Positions 1-8,340 of a DNA stretch of 64,000 bases are shown here, piece after piece (the stretch's first letter is position 1; every line of letters starts with the position of its first letter). Origin of the DNA: Herbaspirillum sp. SJZ107 (lineage in GTDB: Bacteria; Pseudomonadota; Gammaproteobacteria; Burkholderiales; Burkholderiaceae_D); NCBI RefSeq assembly GCF_006715485.1, contig NZ_VFNH01000002.1, positions 434,001 to 498,000 of the forward strand, given 5' to 3'. The notes beneath the pieces are model-generated. The model made no database searches. It saw only the letters and a list, made by a program, of their open reading frames with translations, and was not told where the DNA came from. The position numbers were made by a program, and so were the translations under genes.

Positions 1-675
1 GCCGGCACGCCGGGCGGCCGCGCGCGACATCACGGTGCGGAAGGCGCCGGTGTCGACGATCGCATCCAGCGCGTGGCCGTTGACCATGACCGTGAAATGC
101 GGCTTCGGATTGCGTTCCGTGCCGCCCTCGAACGGGACGGCGACGGTGTATTCCTGCCAGAAGGCGAGCGGCGCCTGGCCGCAGTCGCGCGCCTGCAGGA
201 AGCGCATGCGCTTGGCGCCGAGGTCGAATTCCAGGTCCATCTGCAGCAGGAAAGGCGCGCCGACGATGGCATCGAAGGCCGGGGTCGTGTCCGACTCGGC
301 GATGACGTCGAGCGCCTGGCGCCGTGCGGCGCGCGCCGGGCCCGCCGCGAAGTCGCGCACTTCCGCCATGTAGATTGCGGAGGTGCCGCCGACGCCATGC
401 ACGCGGCGCGGCGTGGGCTGCAGCGCCAGCCCGTGGCGGTTGGCGCCGTTCAGCGTCAGGTGGATCATGGATGCGCCGGTATCGACCAGCATGGTCGCCG
501 GCTTGCCGTTGATGGCGCCGCCGATGGCGGGCGCCAGGTCGGCGCCGGCGTAGCGGATCGGTACCGATGCCACCTCGGCGGGTACGCAGGCCGCACTATC
601 CGCCATGGCATGGCCGGCGAGCGGCAGCAGGGCGCAGGCAGACGCCAGCGCGCGCAGATGGTAAAGCGGTCTCAT
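1..675 (-). CDS. Retropepsin-like aspartic protease, secreted, 3' end outside window
   Basis: I translated this by hand from the minus strand. It opens at an ATG (complement of 673-675) and stays open to the window edge, giving 225 codons without a stop. The N-terminus, beginning MRPLYHLRALASACALLPL, is a signal peptide with a likely cleavage near GHAMA. Two Asp-Thr-Gly-Ala motifs are visible: MLVDTGAS near residue 65 and AIVDTGAF near residue 211. The spacing suggests two retropepsin-like lobes in one chain, as in the 'aspartyl protease family' proteins of Proteobacteria. By family knowledge it would act in the periplasm; the substrate is unknown. It lies downstream of rppH on the same strand, separated by a terminator, so it is probably transcribed on its own. 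The long plus-strand reading frame opposite it is a shadow. Confidence 0.8.
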   Translation of the reverse strand, partial: MRPLYHLRALASACALLPLAGHAMADSAACVPAEVASVPIRYAGADLAPAIGGAINGKPATMLVDTGASMIHLTLNGANRHGLALQPTPRRVHGVGGTSAIYMAEVRDFAAGPARAARRQALDVIAESDTTPAFDAIVGAPFLLQMDLEFDLGAKRMRFLQARDCGQAPLAFWQEYTVAVPFEGGTERNPKPHFTVMVNGHALDAIVDTGAFRTVMSRAAARRAG

Positions 676-745
676 CGGTCGACACGTCGAATCACGGTGC
701 CGATGATTCTACTGCGCAACCTTATAGACAAATCAATCAATATAT

Positions 746-790
746 AAAAAAAAGCAAGTCCGCCGGCGATCGGCGGGACTTGCCTTTTTT
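746..790 (-). terminator. Rho-independent terminator of rppH
   Basis: The arms GCAAGTCCGCCG and CGGCGGGACTTGC pair with one bulged G. The stem is flanked by an A-run on the left and a T-run on the right, so it could work in both directions. Its position just past the 3' end of rppH on the minus strand makes rppH the obvious gene it ends. Confidence 0.75.
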
Positions 791-825
791 AGTGTTGCGT
801 CTACGCTACTTTCGGTAGCGGATTC

Positions 826-1497
826 TCACTCTTTGTCACGCGCCAGCACCAGTTTGGCGCTGCTGGAGGCATCGGCGATCGCCTTGCTGGCCGCCACCAC
901 TGCCTTGCTGCTGGGGTTCGCGGCCGGCTTGCTCTGCTGATTGCCGGGCTGGCCCTGCGAACGCGACGCATGCGGCTGGCGCAGGTAACGCGAACTGTGG
1001 CGCCGCTCGCCCTGTCCACCCGAAGGCCAGGTCAGGAAGCGCGACAGTTCCTGCAATGCGCGCTGGTAGACGTCGCGCTTGAACTCGATGACCACGTCCA
1101 GCGGCACCCAGTAGTTGTGCCAGCGCCAGGCGTCGAACTCCGGATGATCCGTCAGGCGCAGGTTGACGTCATTGTCGCGGGCCACCATGCGCAGCAGGAA
1201 CCAGATCTGCTTCTGGCCGCGGTAATGGCCGCGCACCTCGCGCTTGATGAAATGGTCCGGCACTTCGTAGCGCAGCCAGTCGCGGGTGCGGCCCACGATC
1301 TTGACGTGCTCCTGGCGCAGGCCGATTTCTTCCTCGAGCTCGCGGTACATCGCCTGTTCCGGCGTCTCGCCGTATTTGATACCCCCTTGTGGAAATTGCC
1401 ATGAGTGCTCGCGCACCCGCTTGCCCCACCACACCTCGTTGTTGGCGTTCAGCAGGATGATGCCGACGTTGGGGCGAAACCCTTCACGATCGAGCAT
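826..1497 (-). CDS. rppH: RNA pyrophosphohydrolase RppH (Nudix)
   Basis: Nudix hydrolase that removes pyrophosphate from 5'-triphosphorylated mRNA and so starts RNase E-dependent decay. The Nudix box is intact at residues 38-60 ([20 protein letters not shown], followed by IGL). The N-terminus [17 protein letters not shown] and the segment SWQFPQGG are typical of RppH rather than other Nudix enzymes. The protein has 223 residues, about 45 more than E. coli RppH. The extra part is a C-terminal tail from about residue 165, rich in Ser, Gln, Ala and Lys and probably disordered. It is divergent from proS; the 213-bp gap should hold both promoters. The identification is firm; the role of the tail is unknown. 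Confidence 0.95.
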   Translation of the reverse strand: MLDREGFRPNVGIILLNANNEVWWGKRVREHSWQFPQGGIKYGETPEQAMYRELEEEIGLRQEHVKIVGRTRDWLRYEVPDHFIKREVRGHYRGQKQIWFLLRMVARDNDVNLRLTDHPEFDAWRWHNYWVPLDVVIEFKRDVYQRALQELSRFLTWPSGGQGERRHSSRYLRQPHASRSQGQPGNQQSKPAANPSSKAVVAASKAIADASSSAKLVLARDKE

Positions 1498-1710
1498 GAT
1501 TCACCTCGAAACTTTCTGCCAGCCTCGCTCTTAAATTTTTACTTACAAATCCGTGAACCTTCAGGCATCTGTGTCGTTCTCAAGCACAGGAAGAACGCCA
1601 AGCACCACTTGTTTCGGACCCATTTGTATAAAGATTGGATGCATCGGCCAGCTAATCCTTTAAAATTAAGGTCGATTATAACCCTCTCTTTTTAAAAAGA
1701 ATTCATCGAT

Positions 1711-3444
1711 ATGCGTGCCTCACGATTTTTTATTTCAACTCTCAAAGAAGCGCCTTCCGACGCCGAGATCGTCAGCCACAAGCTGATGATGCGTGCCGGG
1801 ATGATCAAGCGCCTGGGCTCCGGCATCTATACCTACATGCCGGTGGGCCTGCGCATCATTCGCAAAGTCGAGGCCATCATCCGCGAAGAGATGAATAAAG
1901 CCGGCGCAATCGAGTTGCTGATGCCTGTGGTACAGCCTGCCGAACTGTGGCAAGAGACTGGCCGCTGGGACAAGATGGGGCCTGAGCTGATGCGCGTCAA
2001 GGATCGCCATGGCCGCGACTTCGCGATCCAGCCGACCTCGGAAGAAGTCGTCACCGATGTCGTGCGCAGCGAGATCAAGAGCTATCGCCAGCTGCCCCTG
2101 AACTTCTATCACATCCAGACCAAGTTCCGCGACGAGCGCCGTCCGCGCTTCGGCCTGATGCGCGGCCGCGAGTTCACGATGAAGGATGCCTATTCCTTCG
2201 ACCGCGACGTCGCCGGCATGCAGCTGTCCTACCAGACCATGTTCGACGCCTACGTCCGCATCTTCACCCGCTTCGGCCTGAAGTTCCGCGCGGTGGCGGC
2301 CGACAACGGCGCCATCGGCGGCACCGGTTCGCACGAATTCCACGTGATCGCCAGCACAGGCGAAGACGCGCTGGTTTACTGCCCGACCTCGGATTACGCG
2401 GCCAACATGGAAGCGGCCGAAGCCCTGGCCCTCACCGGCGAGCGCGCCGCCGCCACCCAGGAACTCGCCAAGGTCTCGACCCCGAACACCACCAAGTGCG
2501 AACAGGTCGCCAAGCTGCTCGGCATCGGCCTGGACAAGACCGTGAAGTCGATCGCGCTGACCGTCGAAAAAGACGTCGACGGCAAGCAGGCCAAGGAAAA
2601 CTGGCTGCTGCTGCTGCGCGGCGACCATGAGCTGAACGAAGTCAAGGTCTCGAAAGTCCCGGGCCTGAAGGACTTCCGCTTCGCCAGCGAAGCCGAGATC
2701 CTGGAAGCCTACGGCAGCGTGCCGGGCTACCTCGGTCCGATCAACACCAAGCAGCCGGTCAACATCTTGGCCGACCGTACCGTCGCCAACATGGCCGATT
2801 TCGTGTGCGGCGCCAACGAAGCCGAATACCACCTGACGGGCGCCAACTGGGGCCGCGACGTCGCCGAGCCGGTCGTCGCCGACCTGCGCAACGTGGTCGA
2901 GGGCGACGCCTCGCCGGACGGCAAGGGCGTGCTGGCGATCGAGCGCGGCATCGAAGTGGGCCACGTATTCCAGCTCGGTACCGCGTATTCGGCCGCGATG
3001 AACGCCGTCTACCTGGACGAGAAGGGCCAGCCGGCACCGATGCAGATGGGCTGCTACGGCATCGGCGTGACGCGCATCCTGGGCGCCGCGATCGAGCAGA
3101 ACTTCGACGACAAGGGCATCGTCTGGCCGGACGCGATCGCGCCGTTCGAGCTGGTGCTGTGCCCGATGGGCTATGACCGCAGCGAACTGGTCAAGGCGGA
3201 AACCGACCGCCTGTACGCCGAACTGCAGGCAGCCGGCGTCGACGTCATCGTCGACGACCGCGGCCTGCGTCCGGGCGCCATGTTCGCCGACTGGGAGCTG
3301 CTGGGCGTGCCGCACCGCGTGGTGATCGGCGAGCGCGGCCTCAAGGAAGGCAACCTGGAATACCAGGGCCGCCGCGATGCCGAGGCGACCGCCGTCGCCG
3401 CCGCCGGCATGGTCGGCTTCATCAAGGACAAGCTGGCCAAGTGA
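1711..3444 (+). CDS. proS: Prolyl-tRNA synthetase
   Basis: Class II aminoacyl-tRNA synthetase charging tRNA-Pro in the cytoplasm; 577 residues, the usual size for the bacterial (long) type. The start [20 protein letters not shown] is characteristic. Motif 2 is seen as [19 protein letters not shown] near residue 135, followed by MKDAYSFD. An insertion (editing/YbaK-like) domain occupies about residues 225-390, and the C-terminal anticodon-binding domain contains [21 protein letters not shown]. It is followed without a gap by a lytic transglycosylase gene whose ATG overlaps the TGA, so the two are probably co-transcribed. No tRNA-like leader such as a T-box was seen upstream, as expected for a proteobacterium. 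Confidence 0.97.
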   Translation: MRASRFFISTLKEAPSDAEIVSHKLMMRAGMIKRLGSGIYTYMPVGLRIIRKVEAIIREEMNKAGAIELLMPVVQPAELWQETGRWDKMGPELMRVKDRHGRDFAIQPTSEEVVTDVVRSEIKSYRQLPLNFYHIQTKFRDERRPRFGLMRGREFTMKDAYSFDRDVAGMQLSYQTMFDAYVRIFTRFGLKFRAVAADNGAIGGTGSHEFHVIASTGEDALVYCPTSDYAANMEAAEALALTGERAAATQELAKVSTPNTTKCEQVAKLLGIGLDKTVKSIALTVEKDVDGKQAKENWLLLLRGDHELNEVKVSKVPGLKDFRFASEAEILEAYGSVPGYLGPINTKQPVNILADRTVANMADFVCGANEAEYHLTGANWGRDVAEPVVADLRNVVEGDASPDGKGVLAIERGIEVGHVFQLGTAYSAAMNAVYLDEKGQPAPMQMGCYGIGVTRILGAAIEQNFDDKGIVWPDAIAPFELVLCPMGYDRSELVKAETDRLYAELQAAGVDVIVDDRGLRPGAMFADWELLGVPHRVVIGERGLKEGNLEYQGRRDAEATAVAAAGMVGFIKDKLAK

Positions 3445-4106
3445 TGCGTCCGGTTTTTTCTCGCCACCTCGCGGCCGGGTTGGGTGCCGCATTGTTTGCC
3501 GCTTCGCTGCTGAGCGGCGGGCAGGCCATGGCCGGCAACCAGAAGGAAGAAGCGATGGCCGATTCGGTCCGGCTGGCGCTCGAGCGTGCCATCAGCGACA
3601 GCCGTCCGCCGAAACCGGTGTTCCGTGACGAGGCGGCGCGCCTGCGCTACCAGCAGTGGTTCGACGCCACCTCGGCGCGCCTCAAGCGCCGCCTGCCGGA
3701 CGAGCAGGTGCGCCGCGAGTTCCTCGAAGCCGCCTGGTACGAGTCGACCCGTGCCGGCCTCGATCCGGCCATGGTGATGGGCCTGATCCAGGTCGAATCG
3801 GCCTACCGCAAGTACGCGGTGTCGATCGCCGGCGCGCGCGGCTACATGCAGGTGATGCCGTTCTGGACCAAGGTGATCGGCGATGCCAACCGGCGCGCGC
3901 TGTTCGACATGCAGACCAACCTGCGCTACGGCTGCTCGATCCTGCGCATGTACATCGACATGGAAGGCGGCAACCTGTACCTGGCGCTGGGCCGCTACAA
4001 CGGCAGCCGCGGACGGCCGGAGTATCCGAATGCGGTGCTGGCGGCGTGGAAGAACTGGGAGCTCAAGCCGGAAGAGAGCATCTCGCGCGCGGTCGCGTCG
4101 CGCTGA
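3444..4106 (+). CDS. Lytic transglycosylase, SLT domain
   Basis: Soluble lytic transglycosylase-type protein that would cleave the MurNAc-GlcNAc bond of peptidoglycan in the periplasm. The N-terminus has a signal peptide (hydrophobic stretch LAAGLGAALFAASLLSGGQA). The SLT domain is in the C-terminal half: MGLIQVESAYRK carries the catalytic Glu, then AGARGYMQVMPFW and a later ALGRYNGSRG. I chose the ATG at 3444, whose first base is the last base of the proS stop codon; a GTG at 3441 is the alternative. Coupling to proS is a positional coincidence without an obvious functional link. A strong terminator follows. Confidence 0.9.
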   Translation: MRPVFSRHLAAGLGAALFAASLLSGGQAMAGNQKEEAMADSVRLALERAISDSRPPKPVFRDEAARLRYQQWFDATSARLKRRLPDEQVRREFLEAAWYESTRAGLDPAMVMGLIQVESAYRKYAVSIAGARGYMQVMPFWTKVIGDANRRALFDMQTNLRYGCSILRMYIDMEGGNLYLALGRYNGSRGRPEYPNAVLAAWKNWELKPEESISRAVASR

Positions 4107-4137
4107 CCGGCGCGGCGGTCCCAAACGGTCCAAAAGC

Positions 4138-4165
4138 AAAAAGCCCCGGCAAACCGGGGCTTTTT
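4138..4165 (+). terminator. Rho-independent terminator after the lytic transglycosylase
   Basis: Perfect 7-bp stem GCCCCGG/CCGGGGC with a CAAA loop, preceded by A-rich sequence and followed by TTTTT. It may serve both the plus-strand proS operon and the convergent SWIB gene. Confidence 0.85.
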
Positions 4166-4197
4166 CGTATCTTGGCTGGGGCACAGCCTGCATCTTT

Positions 4198-4605
4198 TTA
4201 TTTGAGGTGATCCGAGATCAGCTTGGTCATTTCGAACATCGAGACCTGGGCCTTGCCGCCGAAGACGGCTTTCAGCTTGTCGTCGGCATTGATCATGCGA
4301 CGGTTTGCGGCATCCTGCAGGTCTTGCTTCTTGATGTATTCCCAGACTTTCTTGGTCACTTCGGTGCGCGGCAGCGGTTTGGTGCCGACGACTTCGGCCA
4401 GCGTTGCCGACGGGGTCATTTCCTTCATGAAGGCGGCGTTCGGCTTGCGCGCAGCGGCCGGCTTCTTGGCTGCCGCGGCAGTCGTTTTTGGTGCTGCTGC
4501 TTTGGCAGGGGCTGCTGCCTTTTTAGCTGCCGGCTTCGCCGCTGCAGCCGGCTTCGCGGCCGCCTTCTTTGCAGGCGCTGCGGTGGTTTTTTTGGCTGTT
4601 GCCAT
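4198..4605 (-). CDS. SWIB domain protein with histone H1-like N-terminal tail
   Basis: 135 residues. Residues 1-57 are almost only Ala, Lys, Pro and Thr in AAKK/PAAK repeats, like the tail of eukaryotic histone H1 and bacterial AlgP/Hc1-type proteins. Residues 58-135 form a SWIB/MDM2 domain (SATLAEVVGTKPLPRTEV, then KKVWEYIKKQDLQD, then INADDKLKAVF). A role as a small basic nucleoid- or DNA-associated protein is inferred; no biochemical function is established that I can name. The start at 4605 is supported by a strong ribosome site AGGAGG seven bases upstream, which rules out the longer frame starting at 4629. Similar SWIB proteins occur in Chlamydia and many Betaproteobacteria. Confidence 0.88.
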   Translation of the reverse strand: MATAKKTTAAPAKKAAAKPAAAAKPAAKKAAAPAKAAAPKTTAAAAKKPAAARKPNAAFMKEMTPSATLAEVVGTKPLPRTEVTKKVWEYIKKQDLQDAANRRMINADDKLKAVFGGKAQVSMFEMTKLISDHLK

Positions 4606-4784
4606 CTTCGAGCCTCCTAATCGGAACACATGGATAATTGCGCTATTGATCGCACGGCTTATATTGGTAGGGTTTTAGTGTTCGTGCAAGTCTTTTTCGA
4701 AATTTTTTCACTCTAACAAGCATGAAAATGGCAGGATGTGTTACCGACCTCGCCTTAGAGTGAAAAACGCGCCTTTTCGGGTAT

Positions 4785-4822
4785 AAAAAAGCCGTGCAAA
4801 GCTGACTTTGCACGGCTTTTTT
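4785..4822 (-). terminator. Bidirectional terminator after ffh
   Basis: Stem AAAGCCGTGCAAAG / CTTTGCACGGCTTT with a CTGA loop, flanked by A-run and T-run. It lies 44 bases past the stop of ffh on the minus strand. Confidence 0.85.
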
Positions 4823-4865
4823 ACGGACCCCGCTTACTACCCCGCTTCGGGGCGCCGAAGGAGGA

Positions 4866-6230
4866 TCAGCGCATACCGGGCATCATGCCCTTCATCCCGC
4901 GCATCATCTTCATCAGGCCGCCACCCTTGAGCTTCTTCATCATCGTGTTCATCTGCTCGTACTGGTTCAGCATGCGGTTCACTTCCTGCACCTGCACGCC
5001 GGCGCCGGCGGCGATGCGGCGCTTGCGGTTGGCCTTGATCAGGTCCGGCTTGGCGCGCTCCAGCGGCGTCATCGAATCGATGATGCCGCACATGCGGCGC
5101 ACCTGCTTCTCGGCCTGGTCCATGTTGGCGCCGCTGGCGGCCTGCTGGAACTGGGCCGGGAGTTTATCCAGCAGGCCGGCCATGCCGCCCATCTTCTTCA
5201 TCTGGGTCAGCTGGGCCTTGAAGTCGTTCATGTCGAACTTACCGCCCGACTTGATCTTGTTGGCCATGTCGGCCGCGGCCTGCATGTCCACGCCCTTGCG
5301 CGCTTCTTCGACCAGCGCCAGGATGTCGCCCATGCCCAGCACGCGGTTCGCCATACGGGCCGGATCGAAGGCTTCCAGGCCGTCCAGCTTTTCCGAGACG
5401 CCGGCGAACTTGATCGGCTTGCCGGTCACGTGGCGCACCGACAGCGCCGCACCGCCGCGCGAGTCGCCATCGAGCTTGGTCAGGATCACGCCGGTCAGGG
5501 GCAGGGCGTCGTTGAAGGCTTTCGCGGTGTTGATCGCATCCTGGCCGACCATGGCGTCGACCACGAACAGGGTCTCGATCGGCTTGACGGCCGCGTGCAC
5601 CGCGGCGATCTCCTGCATCATCGCTTCGTCGATCGCCAGGCGGCCGGCGGTGTCGATGATCAGAACGTCGTGGTAGTGCTTTTTCGCCCAGTCCAGCGCA
5701 TTCAGGGCGATGTCGACCGGCTTGTCGCTGGCGGTGGACGGGAAGAAGTCGGCACCGACCTGCTTGGTGACCGACTCCAGCTGCGCGATTGCGGCCGGAC
5801 GATAGACGTCGGCCGACACCGTCAGCACCTTCTTCTTCTGCTCCTTGAGGTACTTGGCCAGTTTGCCGGTGGTGGTGGTTTTACCCACACCCTGCAGGCC
5901 GGCCATCAGGATGATCGCCGGCGGCTGCTGCGCGAACGAGAGCTGCGACGCCTCGGGGCCGAGGTCGGCGCCCATCAGGGCCGCCAGTTCCTTCTGCACC
6001 ACGCCGACCAGGGCCTGGCCCGGCGACAGCGAACCGATGACCTCTTCGCCCAGCGCCTTTTCCTTGACCTTGGCGATGAATTCGCGGACTGCCGGCAGCG
6101 CCACGTCGGCCTCGAGCAGGGCCAGGCGCACTTCGCGCAGCATCTCGGCGGTGTTGGCTTCGGTCAGGCGCGCCTCGCCGCGCATCGTCTTGACGACCTT
6201 GGCAAGGCGTTGGGTTAAGTTATCCAGCAT
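4866..6230 (-). CDS. ffh: Signal recognition particle protein Ffh (SRP54)
   Basis: GTPase subunit of the signal recognition particle; with 4.5S RNA it binds signal sequences of nascent inner-membrane proteins and delivers them to FtsY. 454 residues, the normal length. N domain at residues 1-85; G domain with P-loop GLQGVGKTT at 111-119, then DTAGRLAIDE, and TKLDGDSRGGAAL; the Met-rich M domain covers about 325-454 and ends in a run of MMRGMKGMMPGMR. It is transcribed away from the ABC transporter operon. In related bacteria ffh is usually the divergent neighbour of the ccsA/ypjD-like gene now found at 9206, so the ABC operon seems to separate the two. Confidence 0.97.
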   Translation of the reverse strand: MLDNLTQRLAKVVKTMRGEARLTEANTAEMLREVRLALLEADVALPAVREFIAKVKEKALGEEVIGSLSPGQALVGVVQKELAALMGADLGPEASQLSFAQQPPAIILMAGLQGVGKTTTTGKLAKYLKEQKKKVLTVSADVYRPAAIAQLESVTKQVGADFFPSTASDKPVDIALNALDWAKKHYHDVLIIDTAGRLAIDEAMMQEIAAVHAAVKPIETLFVVDAMVGQDAINTAKAFNDALPLTGVILTKLDGDSRGGAALSVRHVTGKPIKFAGVSEKLDGLEAFDPARMANRVLGMGDILALVEEARKGVDMQAAADMANKIKSGGKFDMNDFKAQLTQMKKMGGMAGLLDKLPAQFQQAASGANMDQAEKQVRRMCGIIDSMTPLERAKPDLIKANRKRRIAAGAGVQVQEVNRMLNQYEQMNTMMKKLKGGGLMKMMRGMKGMMPGMR

Positions 6231-6394
6231 GTTCTACCTTCTTACCTAATATGGATGTGTGAGCGCGTACGGGCAAACGCCCATTTTACCGCATGTCGGG
6301 CCATCTTTTTGCAGGACAAGGCTGCGGTCCGGCGCTTTTCAAGCGGTCGAGTCAAGTGCCTTGTTTGATACTTGCTAAACATTGATTTCACGGT

Positions 6395-6422
6395 TTGACA
6401 AAATATTGCTCGGCGGTATAGC
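6395..6422 (+). promoter_or_regulatory. Candidate sigma-70 promoter of the ABC transporter operon
   Basis: A perfect -35 TTGACA (6395-6400) and a -10-like TATAGC (6417-6422) are separated by 16 bases. Transcription from here would give a leader of about 95 bases before the substrate-binding protein gene. Assigned by eye only. Confidence 0.5.
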
Positions 6423-6428
6423 CTGTAC

Positions 6429-6498
6429 TGTACGTACATACACCAGCGTCATCGCAACACCGCGGCACGTATCGAAGTCAATCGGCAGGTATCGAAGT
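6429..6498 (+). promoter_or_regulatory. Operator-like palindrome and direct repeats in the ABC operon leader
   Basis: A 10-bp perfect palindrome TGTACGTACA (6429-6438) begins seven bases past the candidate -10. Further down, the 10-mer GTATCGAAGT occurs twice, at 6469-6478 and 6489-6498, exactly 20 bp or two helical turns apart. Such arrangements are typical of regulator binding sites. Which protein would bind is not visible; no regulator gene lies beside the operon. Confidence 0.4.
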
Positions 6499-6522
6499 AA
6501 AACCATTACGGAGAGACAGGCA

Positions 6523-7503
6523 ATGAAGGCAAACGTGTTCGGCAAGACCATCCTCGCTGCCGCGGCGCTCGCGCTGGCCGCCGGCAGCGTGCAGGCGCAG
6601 GAGGTGGTCCGCCTCGGCAACCTGAAGTTCGCGCACTATGGCGCGGTGTCGTACATCAAGGAGATCGCACCGAAGTGCGGCATCAAGGTCGAGGAGCGCG
6701 TGTTTGCCAAGGGCCTGGACGTGATGCAGGCGATCATCGCCGGCGAACTGGACGTCGGGACCACCGCCTCCGAGGCGGCGATTTCCGGCCGCGCCGGCGG
6801 CGCCCCGATCTACGTGGTGGCCGGCTTCGCCAAGGGCGGCGCGCGCCTGGTCGCCGGCCAGGGCACCAATATCAGGAGCGTGCGCGACCTGAAGGGCAAG
6901 AAGGTCGGCGTCACGCGCGGCGGCATCCAGGAAGTGCTGCTGATGGCCGAACTGCTGAAGGCCGGGCTGAGCGCCGCGCCGGCGCCGGGCAAGGACGTGC
7001 AGCTGGTATTCCTGGCCTACGCCGACCTGAACCAGGCGCTGCTGGGCAAGAACATCGACGCCATGATGCAGTCCGAACCCCAGTCCTCGCAGGCGATCAA
7101 CAAGGGCTTCGGCGTCGAGGTGATCAAGCCCTACGACACGCCGATCGGGGAGCCGGTGCGCACCATGGTGATGACCGAGAAGTTCTACACCACGCACCGC
7201 CCGGTGGCCGAGAAGTTCATGCGCTGCTTCGTGCAGGCCACCAGTACCTTCCTGCGCGACCCGGCGCTGGCCGAGAAATACGTGCGCGAGACCGTGTTCA
7301 AGGGCCAGATCACGCAGGACGACTACCAGGACGCGATCGGCAACTCGATGTTCACCTACGACATCACGCCGCAGCACATCCAGGTCACCACCGACATCAT
7401 GGCCGCCACCGGGGTCGGGCGCATGGCCAGTCCGCCGCAGGCCAGGGAGTGGGTCAAGACCGACCTGCTGGACGCCGCCAAGAAAAGCCTGAACGTCAAA
7501 TAA
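6523..7503 (+). CDS. ABC transporter substrate-binding protein, NitT/TauT (SsuA-like) family
   Basis: 326 residues with signal peptide (MKANVFGKTILAAAALALAAG, cut near SVQA-QE). It resembles the periplasmic binding proteins for nitrate, sulfonate, taurine or thiamine-precursor type ligands: RLGNLKFAHYGA, then GLDVMQAIIAGELDVGTTASEAA, and LKGKKVGVTRGGIQEVLLM. It would capture a small anionic or organic ligand and hand it to the membrane components encoded directly downstream. The ligand cannot be read from the sequence. The start at ATG 6523 is chosen because the signal peptide begins there; the frame is open upstream but that part has no protein-like character. First gene of a three-gene operon. 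Confidence 0.88.
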   Translation: MKANVFGKTILAAAALALAAGSVQAQEVVRLGNLKFAHYGAVSYIKEIAPKCGIKVEERVFAKGLDVMQAIIAGELDVGTTASEAAISGRAGGAPIYVVAGFAKGGARLVAGQGTNIRSVRDLKGKKVGVTRGGIQEVLLMAELLKAGLSAAPAPGKDVQLVFLAYADLNQALLGKNIDAMMQSEPQSSQAINKGFGVEVIKPYDTPIGEPVRTMVMTEKFYTTHRPVAEKFMRCFVQATSTFLRDPALAEKYVRETVFKGQITQDDYQDAIGNSMFTYDITPQHIQVTTDIMAATGVGRMASPPQAREWVKTDLLDAAKKSLNVK

Positions 7504-7505
7504 TC

Positions 7506-8339
7506 ATGAAACGCAAAGGACAGGACATCGCGGTCGGCCTGGTGGTGCCGATTGCCGCGATCGCGATCTGGCAGTGGGTGGCGGTGCAGGGATGGGTCAA
7601 CGAGAACATCCTGCCGTCGCCGCTGCAGGTGTGGCGCAAGTGGGTGGCCTATCTGCTGCCGCTGCAGGACTTCGCCGCCTACAGCGCCGGCAATGCCGGC
7701 AGCGGGCGGCTGGGGTGGCTGTTTTCCGGTGAGTTAATTCACGATTCGCTGGGCAGCCTGTACCGGGTAGTGGTCGGCTTCGCGGTCGGCGCCGGGCTGG
7801 CGCTGCCGCTCGGCCTCGCCATGGGCGCCAGCCGCATCGTCTACGCCTGGATGAATCCCCTGGTACAGCTGCTGCGGCCGATCCCGCCGATCGCCTACAT
7901 CCCGCTGTCGATCCTGTGGTTCGGGCTCGGCAACCCGCCGGCGATCTTCCTGATCGCGCTCGGCGCCTTCTTCCCGGTGCTGATGAACACCATCGCCGGG
8001 GTGCGCCAGGTCGACGGCATCTACCTGCGCGCCGCGCGCAACCTCGGGGCCGGCGGTCCGACCCTGTTCCTGCGCGTGATCCTGCCGGCGGCCGTGCCCT
8101 ACATCCTGACCGGCATGCGGATCGGCATCGGCACCGCCTTCATCGTGGTGATCGTGTCCGAGATGATCGCGGTGAACAACGGCCTCGGTTTTCGCATCCT
8201 CGAGGCGCGCGAGTACTTCTGGTCCGACAAGATCATCGCCGGGATGATCACGATCGGCATCCTGGGCCTGGCGATCGACGCCGGGATGAATAAACTGAAC
8301 AACTACCTGCTGCGCTGGCACCGCGGCCTGGAGCACTGA
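7506..8339 (+). CDS. ABC transporter permease, NitT/TauT family
   Basis: 277-residue inner-membrane permease with about six hydrophobic segments. The start ATG is two bases past the stop of the binding-protein gene. The family signature region is seen as MNPLVQLLRPIPPIAYIPLS followed by ILWFGLG. The cytoplasmic EAA loop that contacts the ATPase is around GIYLRAARNLGAGGPTLFLR. It would form the homodimeric channel of the importer. A slightly long periplasmic loop, rich in Gly and Ala, lies at about residues 50-80 between the first segments. Confidence 0.9.
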   Translation: MKRKGQDIAVGLVVPIAAIAIWQWVAVQGWVNENILPSPLQVWRKWVAYLLPLQDFAAYSAGNAGSGRLGWLFSGELIHDSLGSLYRVVVGFAVGAGLALPLGLAMGASRIVYAWMNPLVQLLRPIPPIAYIPLSILWFGLGNPPAIFLIALGAFFPVLMNTIAGVRQVDGIYLRAARNLGAGGPTLFLRVILPAAVPYILTGMRIGIGTAFIVVIVSEMIAVNNGLGFRILEAREYFWSDKIIAGMITIGILGLAIDAGMNKLNNYLLRWHRGLEH

Positions 8340-8340
8340 C

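Noticed and set aside
73-747. Plus-strand frame at the left edge
   Set aside because: The minus strand encodes a signal peptide and two DTGA motifs of an aspartic protease; the plus frame is its shadow.
1498-1710. T-box or other riboswitch before proS
   Set aside because: No tRNA-pairing box or terminator/antiterminator pair is visible; T-boxes are not expected in Proteobacteria.
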